Of a stretch of 17,500 nt of DNA, positions 1-8,143 are shown piece by piece. A program made the translations under genes and the position numbers. Position 1 is the stretch's first letter. Each line of letters starts with the position of its first letter. The notes beneath the pieces were generated by a model. It was given only the letters and a program-made list of their open reading frames with translations. It had not been told where the DNA came from and did not search any database. The DNA is from Symbiodinium natans (Eukaryota; Sar; Dinophyceae; Suessiales; Symbiodiniaceae). The DNA lies in the NCBI GenBank assembly GCA_905221605.1, contig CAJNDS010000126.1, positions 2,501-20,000 on the forward strand. The letters run 5' to 3'.

Positions 1-16
1 CACCCAAAACCCTAAG

Positions 17-1260
17 GAACAAGACGATAGCGGAGACCCAGAAGGAACCAGGGTTTAGGGTTTAGGGTTTAGGGTCTAGGGTCTAGGGTTTAGGGTAACT
101 TTCCGAACCCTCAATCCTAGACCTACACCCGAAACCCCGAATTAGACCCTCACCGCTCGGCCGAAACCTTGAACTGATTCTGAAACGCTAAAGCTCTAAA
201 CTCTAGACCCCCTAAACCCTCAAAACACTAGACCCCTTCGAGCCCTTAGAGCCCTAAAGCCAAAACCCTAAACCCTGCCAGAGGAGACCCGAGCCACACC
301 ATTGGCAAGATGACCCTGGACACCGTCCCTGTCCCGGAGCCCAAAAAGGGCCAGGCAAGGCCCTGAAGCTCTTAGGGGTCAGGTTTCGGGTTTAGGTTTA
401 GGGTTTAGGGTTTAGGATTTATAGGGTTGAACCCCAAACCCCAGTCCCTAACCCCAACAGTACAGTTTAGGGTTTTTTCGGTGGTTTATTGGGTTTGCAA
501 GGTTTATAGGGTTTGTGTTGGGTTTATAGGGGTTTGCAGGGCTTTCAGGGTTTAGGGCTTACCCTAAAACCTAAACCCTAAACCCTAAACGAGGCTGTTC
601 GAAGTGTAGATGCAGGCGAGGGTCGATTTTGGGATTTGGCTGCTGTGGGTCGCACATCTCCGCGGCACGAGCTTTCCGAAGTATTCTGCCCCCGCAATTC
701 CAGGTAGCCCTAAACCCTAAACCCTAAACCCTAAACTCGAGAACCCTTTTGGACGCAATGGCTTGCCCTCATGGTAATTGTTTCAGGGCCGAGTCTGTCT
801 AAGATACTATTAAACGAATGTTGAATCACGCTAAACCCTAAACCCTGTAAACCCTGCTCACTTAGAATGGGTGCCCGGACATGGCACCCCCACAAGAGGA
901 GGAAAACTCTTCACAACAAATCCCTAAACCCTAAACCCTAAACCCTAAACCCTAAATGCCCTTGAAAGCCCGACAGGCCTTCAACCCCGAAACCGCTTAT
1001 CACAAAAACAAACTTCAGAGCAGTAAGCCAGTAAGCACCTAGAAGCCCAGAACCACACCTTTAAAGCCCACAAGACGCTTAACTTAAACCCTTAACCCCA
1101 AACCCTCCTAGCCCTAAACCCCAAACCCTCCTAACCCTAAACCCTTAAACCCCAAACCCTTCAGGCCCAAAGACCTGTAACGCTGGAGTGACGCTTCCTC
1201 GGCAGGTCCTCATCAAAGTTCAGCTGGCCGCGGTCAACCCCATCGATTTTCGGCTCCAAG
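17..1260 (+). CDS. N-terminal exons of a medium-chain dehydrogenase/reductase (quinone oxidoreductase-like), partial
   Basis: Three exons join in phase: 17-52, 282-354 and 1206-1260. Exon 2 reads GKMTLDTVPVPEPKKGQ and exon 3 reads VLIKVQLAAVNPIDFRLQ. Together they match the start of the GroES-like domain of zinc-type alcohol dehydrogenase/quinone oxidoreductases (VPVPEP-x-x-GQVL-[IV]-KV-x(3)-VNP-x-D). Members of this family reduce quinones, enones or aldehydes with NAD(P)H. Junctions seen: a GT donor at 53, acceptor AG at 280-281, GC donor at 355, acceptor AG at 1204-1205 and GT donor at 1261. The 354/1206 join falls exactly between residues that are adjacent in the family. Exon 1 (17-52) is a 36-nt microexon chosen only because its phase fits and is the weakest part. 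I could not find the rest of the catalytic domain or the nucleotide-binding domain downstream, so this is either a gene with very long introns or an exon-bearing fragment. The family call is firm; function beyond that is not shown. Confidence 0.62.
53..281 (+). repeat. Telomeric-repeat intron: TTTAGGG at 53-95, degenerate CCCTAAA at about 107-277
   Basis: The block starts with TTTAGGG units (some TCTAGGG) directly after the candidate exon at 17-52. It then changes to degenerate C-strand repeat that runs up to the acceptor at 280-281. It reads as a 229-nt GT-AG intron of the dehydrogenase gene whose two ends are complementary. Confidence 0.6.
355..1205 (+). repeat. Long telomeric-repeat intron of the dehydrogenase gene
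   Basis: The stretch opens with a GC donor and TTTAGGG-type repeat (about 388-420 and 470-557). It changes to CCCTAAA at 561-590, with further C-strand blocks at 706-735, 832-847 and 922-956 and degenerate ones at 1083-1160, and ends in GGCAG. Between the blocks lie non-repeat islands of 75-130 bp (591-703, 742-831, 848-921, 957-1080). Some of these have open, protein-like frames, but none matches a family I recognise. Because the flanking exons encode adjacent residues, the simplest reading is one 851-nt intron. Confidence 0.55.
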
Positions 1261-1620
1261 GTTTTCCAGGGTTTAGGGCTTCAGGCTTTTTAGGGTTCAG
1301 GGTTCAGGGTTTAGGGTTTAGGGTTTAGGGTTTAGGGTTCAGGGTTTAGGGTTTAGGGTTTAGGGTTTAGGGTTTAGGGTTCCCGGGATTTAGAGTTCAG
1401 GGGGTGTTCGGGTTCAGGGTCGAGGGGCGCCCTTCTGCCTGGGCCTACAGCGGATCCCAAGCTAAGGAGCTAGGCCCGGGAGTGGGCCTTTGGGGTTTAG
1501 GGTTTAGGGTTTAGGGTTTAGGGTTTAGGGTTTAGGGTTTAGGGTTTAGGGTTTAGGGCCTTTGAGGGTTTAGGGTCTAGGATTTAGGGTTTAGGATTTA
1601 GGGTTTAGCGTCTTCTTTTA
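1261..1620 (+). repeat. G-strand telomeric arrays (TTTAGGG) after the third dehydrogenase exon
   Basis: Nearly pure TTTAGGG runs at 1262-1382 and 1494-1609 follow the GT donor at 1261. The 1383-1490 island between them contains an open frame but no recognisable motif. No C-strand partner array follows until much further downstream, so the intron's acceptor was not found. Confidence 0.85.
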
Positions 1621-1724
1621 ACAACAAGGCTACCCTTCTTATTCCCATGTTGCTCTGGGATCTAGCGAGGGCACCTACCATGTACCCTCGCCGCGGAAGG
1701 TGCCCCCGTTGAACGCATGCCCCC

Positions 1725-1870
1725 CCCCTAATAATAGGTGGATGGGGGGGGGGGGTTACCCCCCGCGGCACCTATTTAGAATAGGTGGGGCGCCTATTTT
1801 GGGAAGGGTGGGGGACCCTAACCAAAAATAGGTGGCGCAGTATGTTCTCGGAGGTCTACCGCCTATTTCT
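1725..1870. repeat. Homopolymer block with inverted AATAGGTGG motifs
   Basis: Poly-C and poly-G runs (about 1720-1728 and 1744-1755) are combined with six copies of a short AATAGG[TC]G motif in alternating orientation (1733, 1769, 1780, 1792, 1827, 1861). The copies at 1769-1776 and 1780-1787 form an 8-bp perfect inverted repeat with a 3-nt loop. The same motif pair recurs inside the poly-C block near 15975. It could be a small foldback element; nothing here looks coding. Confidence 0.6.
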
Positions 1871-2138
1871 GTAGACACAATACAGCTAGTTCAAGAACTC
1901 CCTGGGTTTTCAAGGCATTCTCGACGCCGTTCGCGCCATTGAATTTTACTCAGCATTCTTGACATAGGTGTGGACATGTGTTAGATGTGCTGAAGTGTGA
2001 CTATACTGGATGGCACTTGTGGGGCGGGCCGCTCAGAGAACCCCCCTCTGAGCACATCTGGAATCGGGCGAGGTTGTTTCAACATCTTGTCACATCTGCC
2101 CTACAGCTACGGGTCATTACCGGTCTTGCATGTCTTGC

Positions 2139-2155
2139 ACACACACACACACACA
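2139..2155. repeat. (CA)n microsatellite
   Basis: About eight CA units. The surrounding 1871-2490 stretch has short open frames in several phases but no recognisable protein or RNA. Confidence 0.8.
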
Positions 2156-2492
2156 GAGTGCATTTCCTTAATTTTTCTGAATGTGCTATCAGATCAAGCC
2201 CGGTTGATTAGCAGATTGCTCTGGCCATGTGGGCTATCGAGTGCCGGTTCAAGCCGAGCGGACGGAAGGATCGTTACCTGCCGGCAAGTGTTGGTAATGA
2301 AAATATTGTCCCGTTGTCATTCTGTCCCAGCATGTCTCAGCATCCCCAGCCAAGTCTACTGGCACTGGATCGTGAATGGCCTGACCCTGAAGAAGCTTCC
2401 GAGTCATGCTCAGGCTGGCCTCCGTGTCGATTCGGGTTTCATGGGTTTCATGGGTTTCTGTCCTCTTTTGTATAAGTTTCTGCTGGTTCCAG

Positions 2493-2756
2493 GCAATGAC
2501 GTGGGCAACCGAGCACGCTCTGGAGGCTCGCAAGTACGACCTTTTTTTTGTTCTTCTTGGGCGCAGAAGTACCCCGAGTGTTGTGCGGATTGTCTGCTGC
2601 GGCAGTTCCCACCTCTTCCTTGTCGATACGATCCGAAGAAGGCCTGCCCAACTGTTGTACGCGTGGTATGTGCAAGAGCACTCAGTGGCCAACCTGCTCA
2701 CAGTCCCTGAAATCTCCTTTGGTTTCAGGACCCTGGAAAGAAGCAGGTCCCCATGA
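2493..2756 (+). CDS. Candidate coding exons of an unrecognised protein
   Basis: A frame reading AMTWATEHALEARKYDLFFV onward starts right after a good acceptor (pyrimidine-rich tract ending in TTCCAG at 2492) and runs to a TGA at 2754-2756. Inside it, 2666-2728 has the form of a 63-nt GT-AG intron (GTATGT...TTTCAG). Because 63 is a multiple of three, the frame is the same whether it is spliced or retained. Residue composition (aliphatic, Arg-rich, few low-complexity runs) looks protein-like. I recognise no family, no start codon is assigned, and upstream exons are unclear. It could equally be chance openness in GC-rich DNA. Confidence 0.28.
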   Translation, partial: AMTWATEHALEARKYDLFFVLLGRRSTPSVVRIVCCGSSHLFLVDTIRRRPAQLLYAWYVQEHSVANLLTVPEISFGFRTLERSRSP

Positions 2757-2954
2757 ATGAGGAGGTGCCCTGTGCATCTGGGAGATTTAGTTGTTTTGAG
2801 TTTGGGTGCTGATGGGATTTTTTTTTATTTGTATGGATGCCCCGTAGGTCTGACGACTCCTGCCCTTATGTGTTCTGCTGGCTAACCATGCCCCTTCTGG
2901 GATTCACTCCTCCCATGTCGGTTTCAGGTCCAGGTCTTTGAGGGTTGAGTGTTG

Positions 2955-3014
2955 AGGCAGGGAGGCAGGGCGCTGGCAGTCTTCAGGCAGGGAGGCAGGG
3001 CGCTGGCAGTCTTC
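2955..3014. repeat. Perfect 30-bp tandem duplication
   Basis: The 30-bp unit at 2955-2984 is repeated exactly at 2985-3014, which suggests recent slippage. It lies about 250 bp upstream of the start codon at 3262, in otherwise featureless sequence. Confidence 0.9.
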
Positions 3015-3261
3015 TTAAGGGGCTCAGGCTGTGAGGGCGTAGGGGGGTGAGTTTATACCATTGCCACGCTATGCTCAAGGAAGCTTCTCTGAGGCTGAAT
3101 AGGCTGATAGGGGAGGAATGTGTGAATTGCAGCTTGGGTCATGATGGCTACTAGTGTAGCGCAGTGCAGGGGATCTAAAACTATGCCCAAAGGGGGTGGC
3201 TGAAAGGCCAGCGGCAAATTTATGAGTTTGTCTGCACTTGCTCGCGCTACGTCCTCCGGCC

Positions 3262-4044
3262 ATGGAGCCGCTTCGGGTGCACGTCTATCAGGGTGGACGT
3301 TACATCAACTCTGCTGTGTGGCCCTCTGACGTAACCGAGTTTCTTACCGCGCATGCAAATGCTATGAGTCCTGATGGCGCTCGTTACATTGTCCGAAACT
3401 TGTTGCTTCTATGCGATCGCGAACAAGATTACTTGGATTCTTCGGCTGGCAGGGAGGAGAGCAGTCAGGTATCCATGGCAGGCGTGGCAGATGATGACTC
3501 TCAGCAGGCACATGGGCAAAACATGGTCCTCCGGGAGGAGAGCAGTCAGGTCTCTGTTGCGGGCCTGGCAGATGATGACTCCCAGCAGACATACGGGCAA
3601 GCTGTGGCTATCAGGGAGGAGAGCAGTCAGGTCTCCGTTGCGGGCCTGGCAGATGATGACTCCCAGCAGACACATGGGCAAGATGTGGCTATCAGGGAGG
3701 AGAGCAGTCAGATCTCCGTTGCGGGCCGTGCAGACGATGACTCGCAGCAGACAGATGGGCAAAATGTGGCTATCAGGGAGGAGAGCAGTCAGATCTCCGT
3801 TGCGGGCCTTGCAGACGATGACTCGCAGCAGACATATGGGCAAAATGTGGCTATCAGGGAGGAGAGCAGGCGGGTCTCCATTGCTCTTGCAGATGATGAC
3901 ACTCAGGAGACGCCTGGGGGAGGCAGCAGTGCGGCATCAGGTCATGTGGGCACTCCGGAGGCACCGCGGCGCGTCCAAACAGACCAGGTTGCATCCGATA
4001 GTGGCTCTCCGGACTCCCAGAGCAAGAGACAGAGAACGCAGTGA
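3262..4044 (+). CDS. 260-aa protein with five and a half 27-residue SQ-rich acidic repeats
   Basis: I start it at ATG 3262, which sits in a strong context (GCCATGG); the upstream extension lacks an ATG. Residues 1-63 are a compact-looking unique N-terminus (MEPLRVHVYQGGRYINSAVW onward). Residues 64-198 are five tandem 27-residue repeats beginning REESSQ and containing ADDDSQQ, followed by a shortened sixth. The tail (about 220-260) is Ser/Pro-rich and ends with a basic KRQR cluster and TQ, possibly a nuclear localisation signal. Each repeat carries two SQ sites in acidic surroundings, so the protein meets the usual description of an SQ/TQ cluster, a typical substrate region for PI3K-like kinases (ATM/ATR). 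That role is inference. Repeats are exact multiples of three (81 bp), so the frame is kept. I recognise no family, and no neighbour explains its job. Confidence 0.55.
   Translation: MEPLRVHVYQGGRYINSAVWPSDVTEFLTAHANAMSPDGARYIVRNLLLLCDREQDYLDSSAGREESSQVSMAGVADDDSQQAHGQNMVLREESSQVSVAGLADDDSQQTYGQAVAIREESSQVSVAGLADDDSQQTHGQDVAIREESSQISVAGRADDDSQQTDGQNVAIREESSQISVAGLADDDSQQTYGQNVAIREESRRVSIALADDDTQETPGGGSSAASGHVGTPEAPRRVQTDQVASDSGSPDSQSKRQRTQ
3451..3920 (+). repeat. 81-bp in-frame tandem repeats within the SQ-rich gene
   Basis: Units start at 3451, 3532, 3613, 3694, 3775 and a shortened one at 3856. Units 2-3 and 4-5 are the most alike, which suggests stepwise duplication. The sixth lost two codons near its middle, still in frame. 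Confidence 0.92.
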
Positions 4045-5320
4045 TGTTGCAAGACGCAGCGGACATCTTCTAGAAAGAACAGCTGTCATGGCCCCCCCCC
4101 CCATCCCAGTAACAAACAAACACAACGGACCCAAACCCAAGCCTTCACGAGGACTTTTTACCCTTCAGCTGCAGGTTTGCAGTAAGGACCCTGAACACCG
4201 CCCGACATCAAGGCCTGAGTCTGAGCTCTAGAACCCCAGTACCAACACAGAGAGCTTCTGCCCGCATCCCGGGAGAAAATTCCACCCCACAACTTGAACC
4301 CTTCTGTGCCCCTGGCTTCTGGCTAGGCGCCATCCACGTCTTTGCCTTCGGCAGTTCCCCAGGACTGCCGACAGTCGCAAATTGTGTTGCAGGACTCATT
4401 GCAAGGATGTTTGCTGTGTGTCCGTGACTTGTTTTCAGGGCCCATCGCAGCCAGCTACTCCATTGCCGGATCCGTTGGTAGATGGCGAGCCGTGCGAGCC
4501 CGAGGACCGACGGCCTTGATGTGGATATGAAACTCCTCCCGGAACCATACGCCCTAAATCCTTGACTCCTTTTTTTGTTTTTTGGGCAGCTCCGCCATGA
4601 ACCCCAAACCTTAGACCCTAACCCAAAGACCTACGACCCTAAGCCCTACACCCGAAGCCTTAAACCCCTTACAGTTTCACATAGAGCAGAAAGAGCCCAG
4701 TAGGGATCGAGCCTGAACCGGAACTGGCATTGGGCCCGCCGAAGGAGCCCTTGCCTGCGCCAGAGGCCGCCTTTTTTTTTTGTTTAGGTCTCCCTTGGGT
4801 TGGGGCTTAGGGTTCGGGTTTTGGGTTCTGGTTTCAGGAAACGATGCAAATTAGGGTCGCCTGGATACTGTAGGGTTCAGGGAGGGGTGTGCTAGGCTTC
4901 AGGGGCAATTTACTACGGGCTTAGCTCAGGGTTGTTTGGGTTTGGTTTGGGGTTCAGGCTTGAACCCTTTCGGGTTGTGGGGCAGGCGATGGATAGTGGC
5001 ATATGCTCAGGGAACCGAGCCAATAGGGTGTCAGTAAGGCTAGTGACGACAAACGGGAAAAAAAAAACGCAACTCCCCAGCCCCCAAACCCAAGGCTTAC
5101 CCTTAGGTCTTCAAACCTTTCTGCCAAGATCACGCAGGCCGCTGGCGCGGCGCCGCAGGGCGTGTCACCGTCGCCAGGCGGAGCTGGCCGTCGCAGGATT
5201 ATTTGTGGTTTGGGTTTTAGGGTTAAAGGGTTTAGGGTCTAGAAGAACTGGGTTCAAGAATTTTGTTTTCTTCCGTAGCTGCGGCTTCTTGGAACTTAGA
5301 GGTGGGGGCTTCTGCTGTAG
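4045..5320. other. Mostly non-coding stretch with degenerate telomeric DNA
   Basis: Degenerate C-strand repeat lies at about 4595-4675, degenerate G-strand repeat at about 4780-4950, and another C-to-G switch at about 5080-5240. The island at 4676-4790 between the first pair has an open Pro/Glu-rich frame (EPELALGPPKEPLPAPEAAF), so it repeats the C-strand/island/G-strand arrangement seen around the dehydrogenase exons, but no family is recognisable. An open Pro/Asp/Glu-rich frame near 4450-4530 is equally uncertain. Confidence 0.5.
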
Positions 5321-5327
5321 CACCCGT

Positions 5328-5426
5328 CTGGGATGTTCCCCCGTTTTCTAACAGTCCTTCATCGGGACTATATTAGACGTGTTTCGTATCCCTCCTAGAC
5401 TGGTAGTATAACAGGGAACATCCCAG
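5328..5426. mobile_element. 99-bp element with 13-bp perfect terminal inverted repeats
   Basis: Left arm CTGGGATGTTCCC (5328-5340) and right arm GGGAACATCCCAG (5414-5426) are exact reverse complements enclosing 73 bp. Size and structure fit a miniature inverted-repeat element or an introner-like insertion. No clear target-site duplication is visible. Ten of its terminal bases also resemble the termini of the element at 16152-16287. Confidence 0.5.
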
Positions 5427-5699
5427 TTTGGGGCTTACGAAGCCTCAGGGTTCCGCGGAGCAAGCTTCTTGGTGTTGGACAAGTCCTGGGCCTACGGGTT
5501 GTATGGGTATTCTTGGGGGGTTTGGGGTTACGGGCCTGGAGCATAGTGCCCCTACACCATCAACCCAGCAACCCGAAACCCTACACTGTGTCGGAACCTG
5601 CTGCCAGGGAGTGGTTTTCCGGGCACGGCGCATGTGGAGGACGAGGCACGGGCTGTGGCTGTGGGAGGGTGCCAGGCTGCCCCCCAAATCCTATCCCTG

Positions 5700-6178
5700 C
5701 GTTCCAAACTGACAGCACACGTTGCTTGAATTGGTGATGCCCTCGGAGGACTGCAAACATTATGCCGGAATAGCAAGCAACAAGGGAGATGACATGTTCC
5801 TGCTCACCCTGACAGGAGCTGTCTGGATCACTTCGCGAAATGGAGGACTGCTTCAGGAATCGCCTGAGATGGGGATGGGAGAGTTCCACTTGTTGCTCGA
5901 ACTTTTCAGGAGGCACAAGTGCCTTCCGTATCGGCCCAGCTTCCAGTCGTTCCTCACGAGGACCTTTTAGATGGTGTACCGGCGGCCTGCATTTCTTTCT
6001 GTGCAGCTTCTGGCAGGATGAGCCGGGAAATGACTCAGGGGTGCCTGTCAAGGACGGACTGTGCAGATAAGCCCTGGGCGTCTTTGTCCTTTCGTTTGGA
6101 GCATACGTTTGGAGCATACAATGCGTGCAGGAGACCGCTCTGTGTGAAACAGGCGTGGCCAAGGACCCGCTTGCCTAG
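5700..6178 (+). other. Coding-like tract, exon structure unresolved
   Basis: Long open frames overlap here: one at about 5722-5970 containing LELVMPSEDCKHYAGIASNK and LLLELFRRHK, and another covering about 5919-6236 containing GCLSRTDCADKPWASLS. Both share an S-x-DCA-type motif with the exons that follow, so the tract is probably part of the same gene. I cannot place splice sites convincingly. A 193-codon minus-strand frame covers the same bases and cannot be excluded. Confidence 0.25.
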
Positions 6179-7007
6179 CTTATCCGAGCGATTGACTGGC
6201 CAGCTGTTGTTGCTCCTTCTCTTCTGTCATTGTTAAGGACGATCCATCTTGCGACTCGAGAGCTGCAGCTCCTTCTGACGGACCTCTGCAGGACAGGTGG
6301 TCATTCACTGCATAAACCCTAAACCCTAAACCCTAAACCCTAATCCTAAACCCTAAACCCTAAACCCTAAACCCTAAACCCTAAACCCTAAACCCTAAAC
6401 CCTAAACCCTTAACCCTTAACCCTTAACCCTTAACCCTTAACCCTTAACCCTTAACCCTAAACCCTAAACCCTAAACCCTAAACCCTGCTCTTCCTGCTG
6501 GTCAGGAGCCAGGATGTCTTGCCGAGCTGGCTGGGGTGCCGTCTGAGGACTGCGCGGATCGCTGCCTGTCAATGATCATTTGTTACCAATTCTCACAGAC
6601 ACACACACACGCACACATATGGCACGACACGTGGGGGGCACGAGGGATTTCATGTGGGTTTCGGGATACGGGCGCCGTGGGCTCTCAGGGTTAGAGGATT
6701 TTAGGGGTCGGGCATCTTCGCATAGCAGGATCCTTCGACCGCAACATTGCCCAGTGCCGTCTCTGCCGTGTCCGGGCAGGACGTGGGGCACGAGGGATTT
6801 GCTACGGGTTTCGGGATACGGGCGCCGTGGGCCCTCAGGGTTAGAGGATTTTAGGGGTCGGGCTTCGCTTTATATGCAGACACTTGGAGTCAGTGTTGCG
6901 GAGTTTGGTATCTTTCGAAGGCTACTTATTCCGGTAGCGGACTGCGCAGCCTCCAGGACTGCGGGCGAGGTGCAGAAGATGGTCTGCAACCGCCTATCCA
7001 TCCCCAG
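6179..7007 (+). CDS. Four candidate exons of an unrecognised Cys-containing protein, split by telomeric and duplicated introns
   Basis: Exons 6179-6296, 6513-6625, 6729-6779 and 6880-7007 join without a frame break. The reading runs through WPAVVAPSLLSLLRTIHLAT, then GCLAELAGVPSEDCADRCLS, then DPSTATLPSAVSAVSGQ, then TLGVSVAEFGIFRRLLIPVA and onward. Intron 1 (6297-6512) is GT-AG and consists mostly of CCCTAAA. Introns 2 (6626-6728) and 3 (6780-6879) are GA-AG, homologous to each other and both phase 0. The last exon ends at a GT donor (7008) next to the large telomeric array. The motif [PT]-[SR]-x-DCA recurs in successive exons. No family was recognised and neither start nor stop was found. 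A short in-phase exon at 7740 would end the protein after nine residues. The agreement of three phases is the main support. Confidence 0.33.
6314..6487 (-). repeat. CCCTAAA array with a homogeneous (CCCTTAA)7 block
   Basis: C-strand telomeric repeat on the plus strand. Positions 6407-6455 hold seven exact copies of the variant CCCTTAA, flanked on both sides by canonical CCCTAAA. The array lies wholly inside the candidate intron 6297-6512. Confidence 0.95.
6626..6879 (+). repeat. Pair of homologous roughly 100-bp direct repeats that look like duplicated introns
   Basis: Copy 1 is 6626-6728 (103 bp) and copy 2 is 6780-6879 (100 bp). They are similar along almost their whole length, starting at GAC and ending at AG, and similarity stops at the 51-bp segment between them. 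Removing both copies leaves one frame. Each contains degenerate G-strand telomere-like sequence (GGGTTAGAGGATTTTAGGGG). Confidence 0.7.
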
Positions 7008-7073
7008 GTGGGGGCGGATTGCCAACTTTCCTTTTAGGTCAAACCCAAAGCAAACAGCCCAGGGGGGGGTTAC

Positions 7074-7726
7074 GCCTAAACCCTAAACCCTAAGCCCCAA
7101 ACCCTAAACCCGAAACCCTCAACCCTAAAGCCTAAACCCTAAGCCCTTAAAACCCAAACCCTAAAACCCTAAACCCTGAACCCTTAACCCGGTAACCCTG
7201 CGCCCTAAACCTAAAACCTTGAACTTTGAACTGAAGCCTAGCCCTGAACCCTCAACCCTAAACCCTGAACCCCAAACCCTAAACCCTAAACGCTACACCC
7301 TCAAGCCTGAAATCTAAATCCTAAACCCTGAACCCTAAACCTTAAACCCTAAACCCTAAACCCTAACCCCTAAACCCTAAACCCTAAAGCCTAAAGCCTA
7401 AACCCTAAACCCTAAACCCTAAACCCTAAACCCTAAACCCTGAACCCTAAACCCTAAACCCTAAACCCTAAACCCTAAACCCTAAACCCTAAACCCTAAA
7501 CCCTAAACCCTAAACCTAACCCTAAACCCTAAACCCTAAACCCTAAACCCTAAACCCTAAACCCTAAACCCTAAACCCTAAACCCTAAACCCTAAACCCT
7601 AAACCCTAAACCCTACACCCTAAACCCTAAACCCTAAACCCTAAACCCTAAACCCTACCCTAAACTCTAAACCCTGCACCCTTGACCCTACCTACTTAAG
7701 CCTAAACCCTGAACCCTAAACCCTTC
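7074..7726 (-). repeat. Longest telomeric array, about 650 bp of CCCTAAA
   Basis: The first 250 bp are degenerate (CCCTGAA, CCCTCAA, GCCTAAA variants); 7330-7660 is nearly pure CCCTAAA. It starts about 65 bp after the GT donor at 7008 and ends near a weak acceptor (GCTTGCTAG, 7739). The gradient from degenerate to pure suggests expansion or repair from one side. Confidence 0.97.
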
Positions 7727-7949
7727 TAAAGCTTGCTAGGCTCTGGAGCTGCCTCTACAGCCGGTGAAGTCCGAGCACCAGGCCACGCCGTCATTGATGC
7801 AAGAGGTTCAGGGACTGGAGGGAGGAGGAGAGGAGGAGGAGGGGGAGCGGGGGAGTCAGGGGAGGGGGACTGGGCGAGTGGGGGGATTTGGGCTGGAAAC
7901 CTAAACTTGCACCCCCGAACTACGATTCCCAACCCCAACTTTTGGGGCC

Positions 7950-8143
7950 CCAGATGGGGTGGTTGGAACAGCAGGTGCTCCAGCAAAAAAAAAACGTCAT
8001 TTCCAGACCCAGGTTCTCGACTCGAGAACGGGGGTCTGGGGACAGGCGCTTGGAACCCAAAGGTGGGGTTGGGTGGGCTCCCTGCAATAAAAAACGTCAT
8101 TTCCAGACCCCCGTTCTCGACTCGAGAACGGGGGTCTGGGGAC
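7950..8143. repeat. 100-bp tandem duplication, each copy carrying a 37-nt hairpin
   Basis: The hairpins at 8003-8039 and 8103-8139 are exactly 100 bp apart. The second is a perfect 18-bp inverted repeat around one unpaired C, centred on CTCGACTCGAG. The first has two mismatches in its left arm. Both are preceded by an A-run and CGTCATTTCCAGACCC. Upstream sequence of the two copies is only partly similar. Confidence 0.85.

Noticed and set aside
591-831. Two protein-like islands that could be joined across a 38-nt CCCTAAA intron (704-741)
   Set aside because: Striking, but they lie inside the intron implied by the dehydrogenase junction 354/1206 on the same strand, and no family is recognisable; kept only as a curiosity.
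3409-3843. 144-codon minus-strand repeat frame
   Set aside because: Any frame stays open across 81-bp repeats; the plus-strand frame has a good ATG context, a unique N-terminus and a sensible C-terminus.
4932-5351. 139-codon plus-strand open frame rich in Gly/Phe
   Set aside because: Mostly a translation of degenerate TTTAGGG repeat and G-rich sequence; no domain visible.
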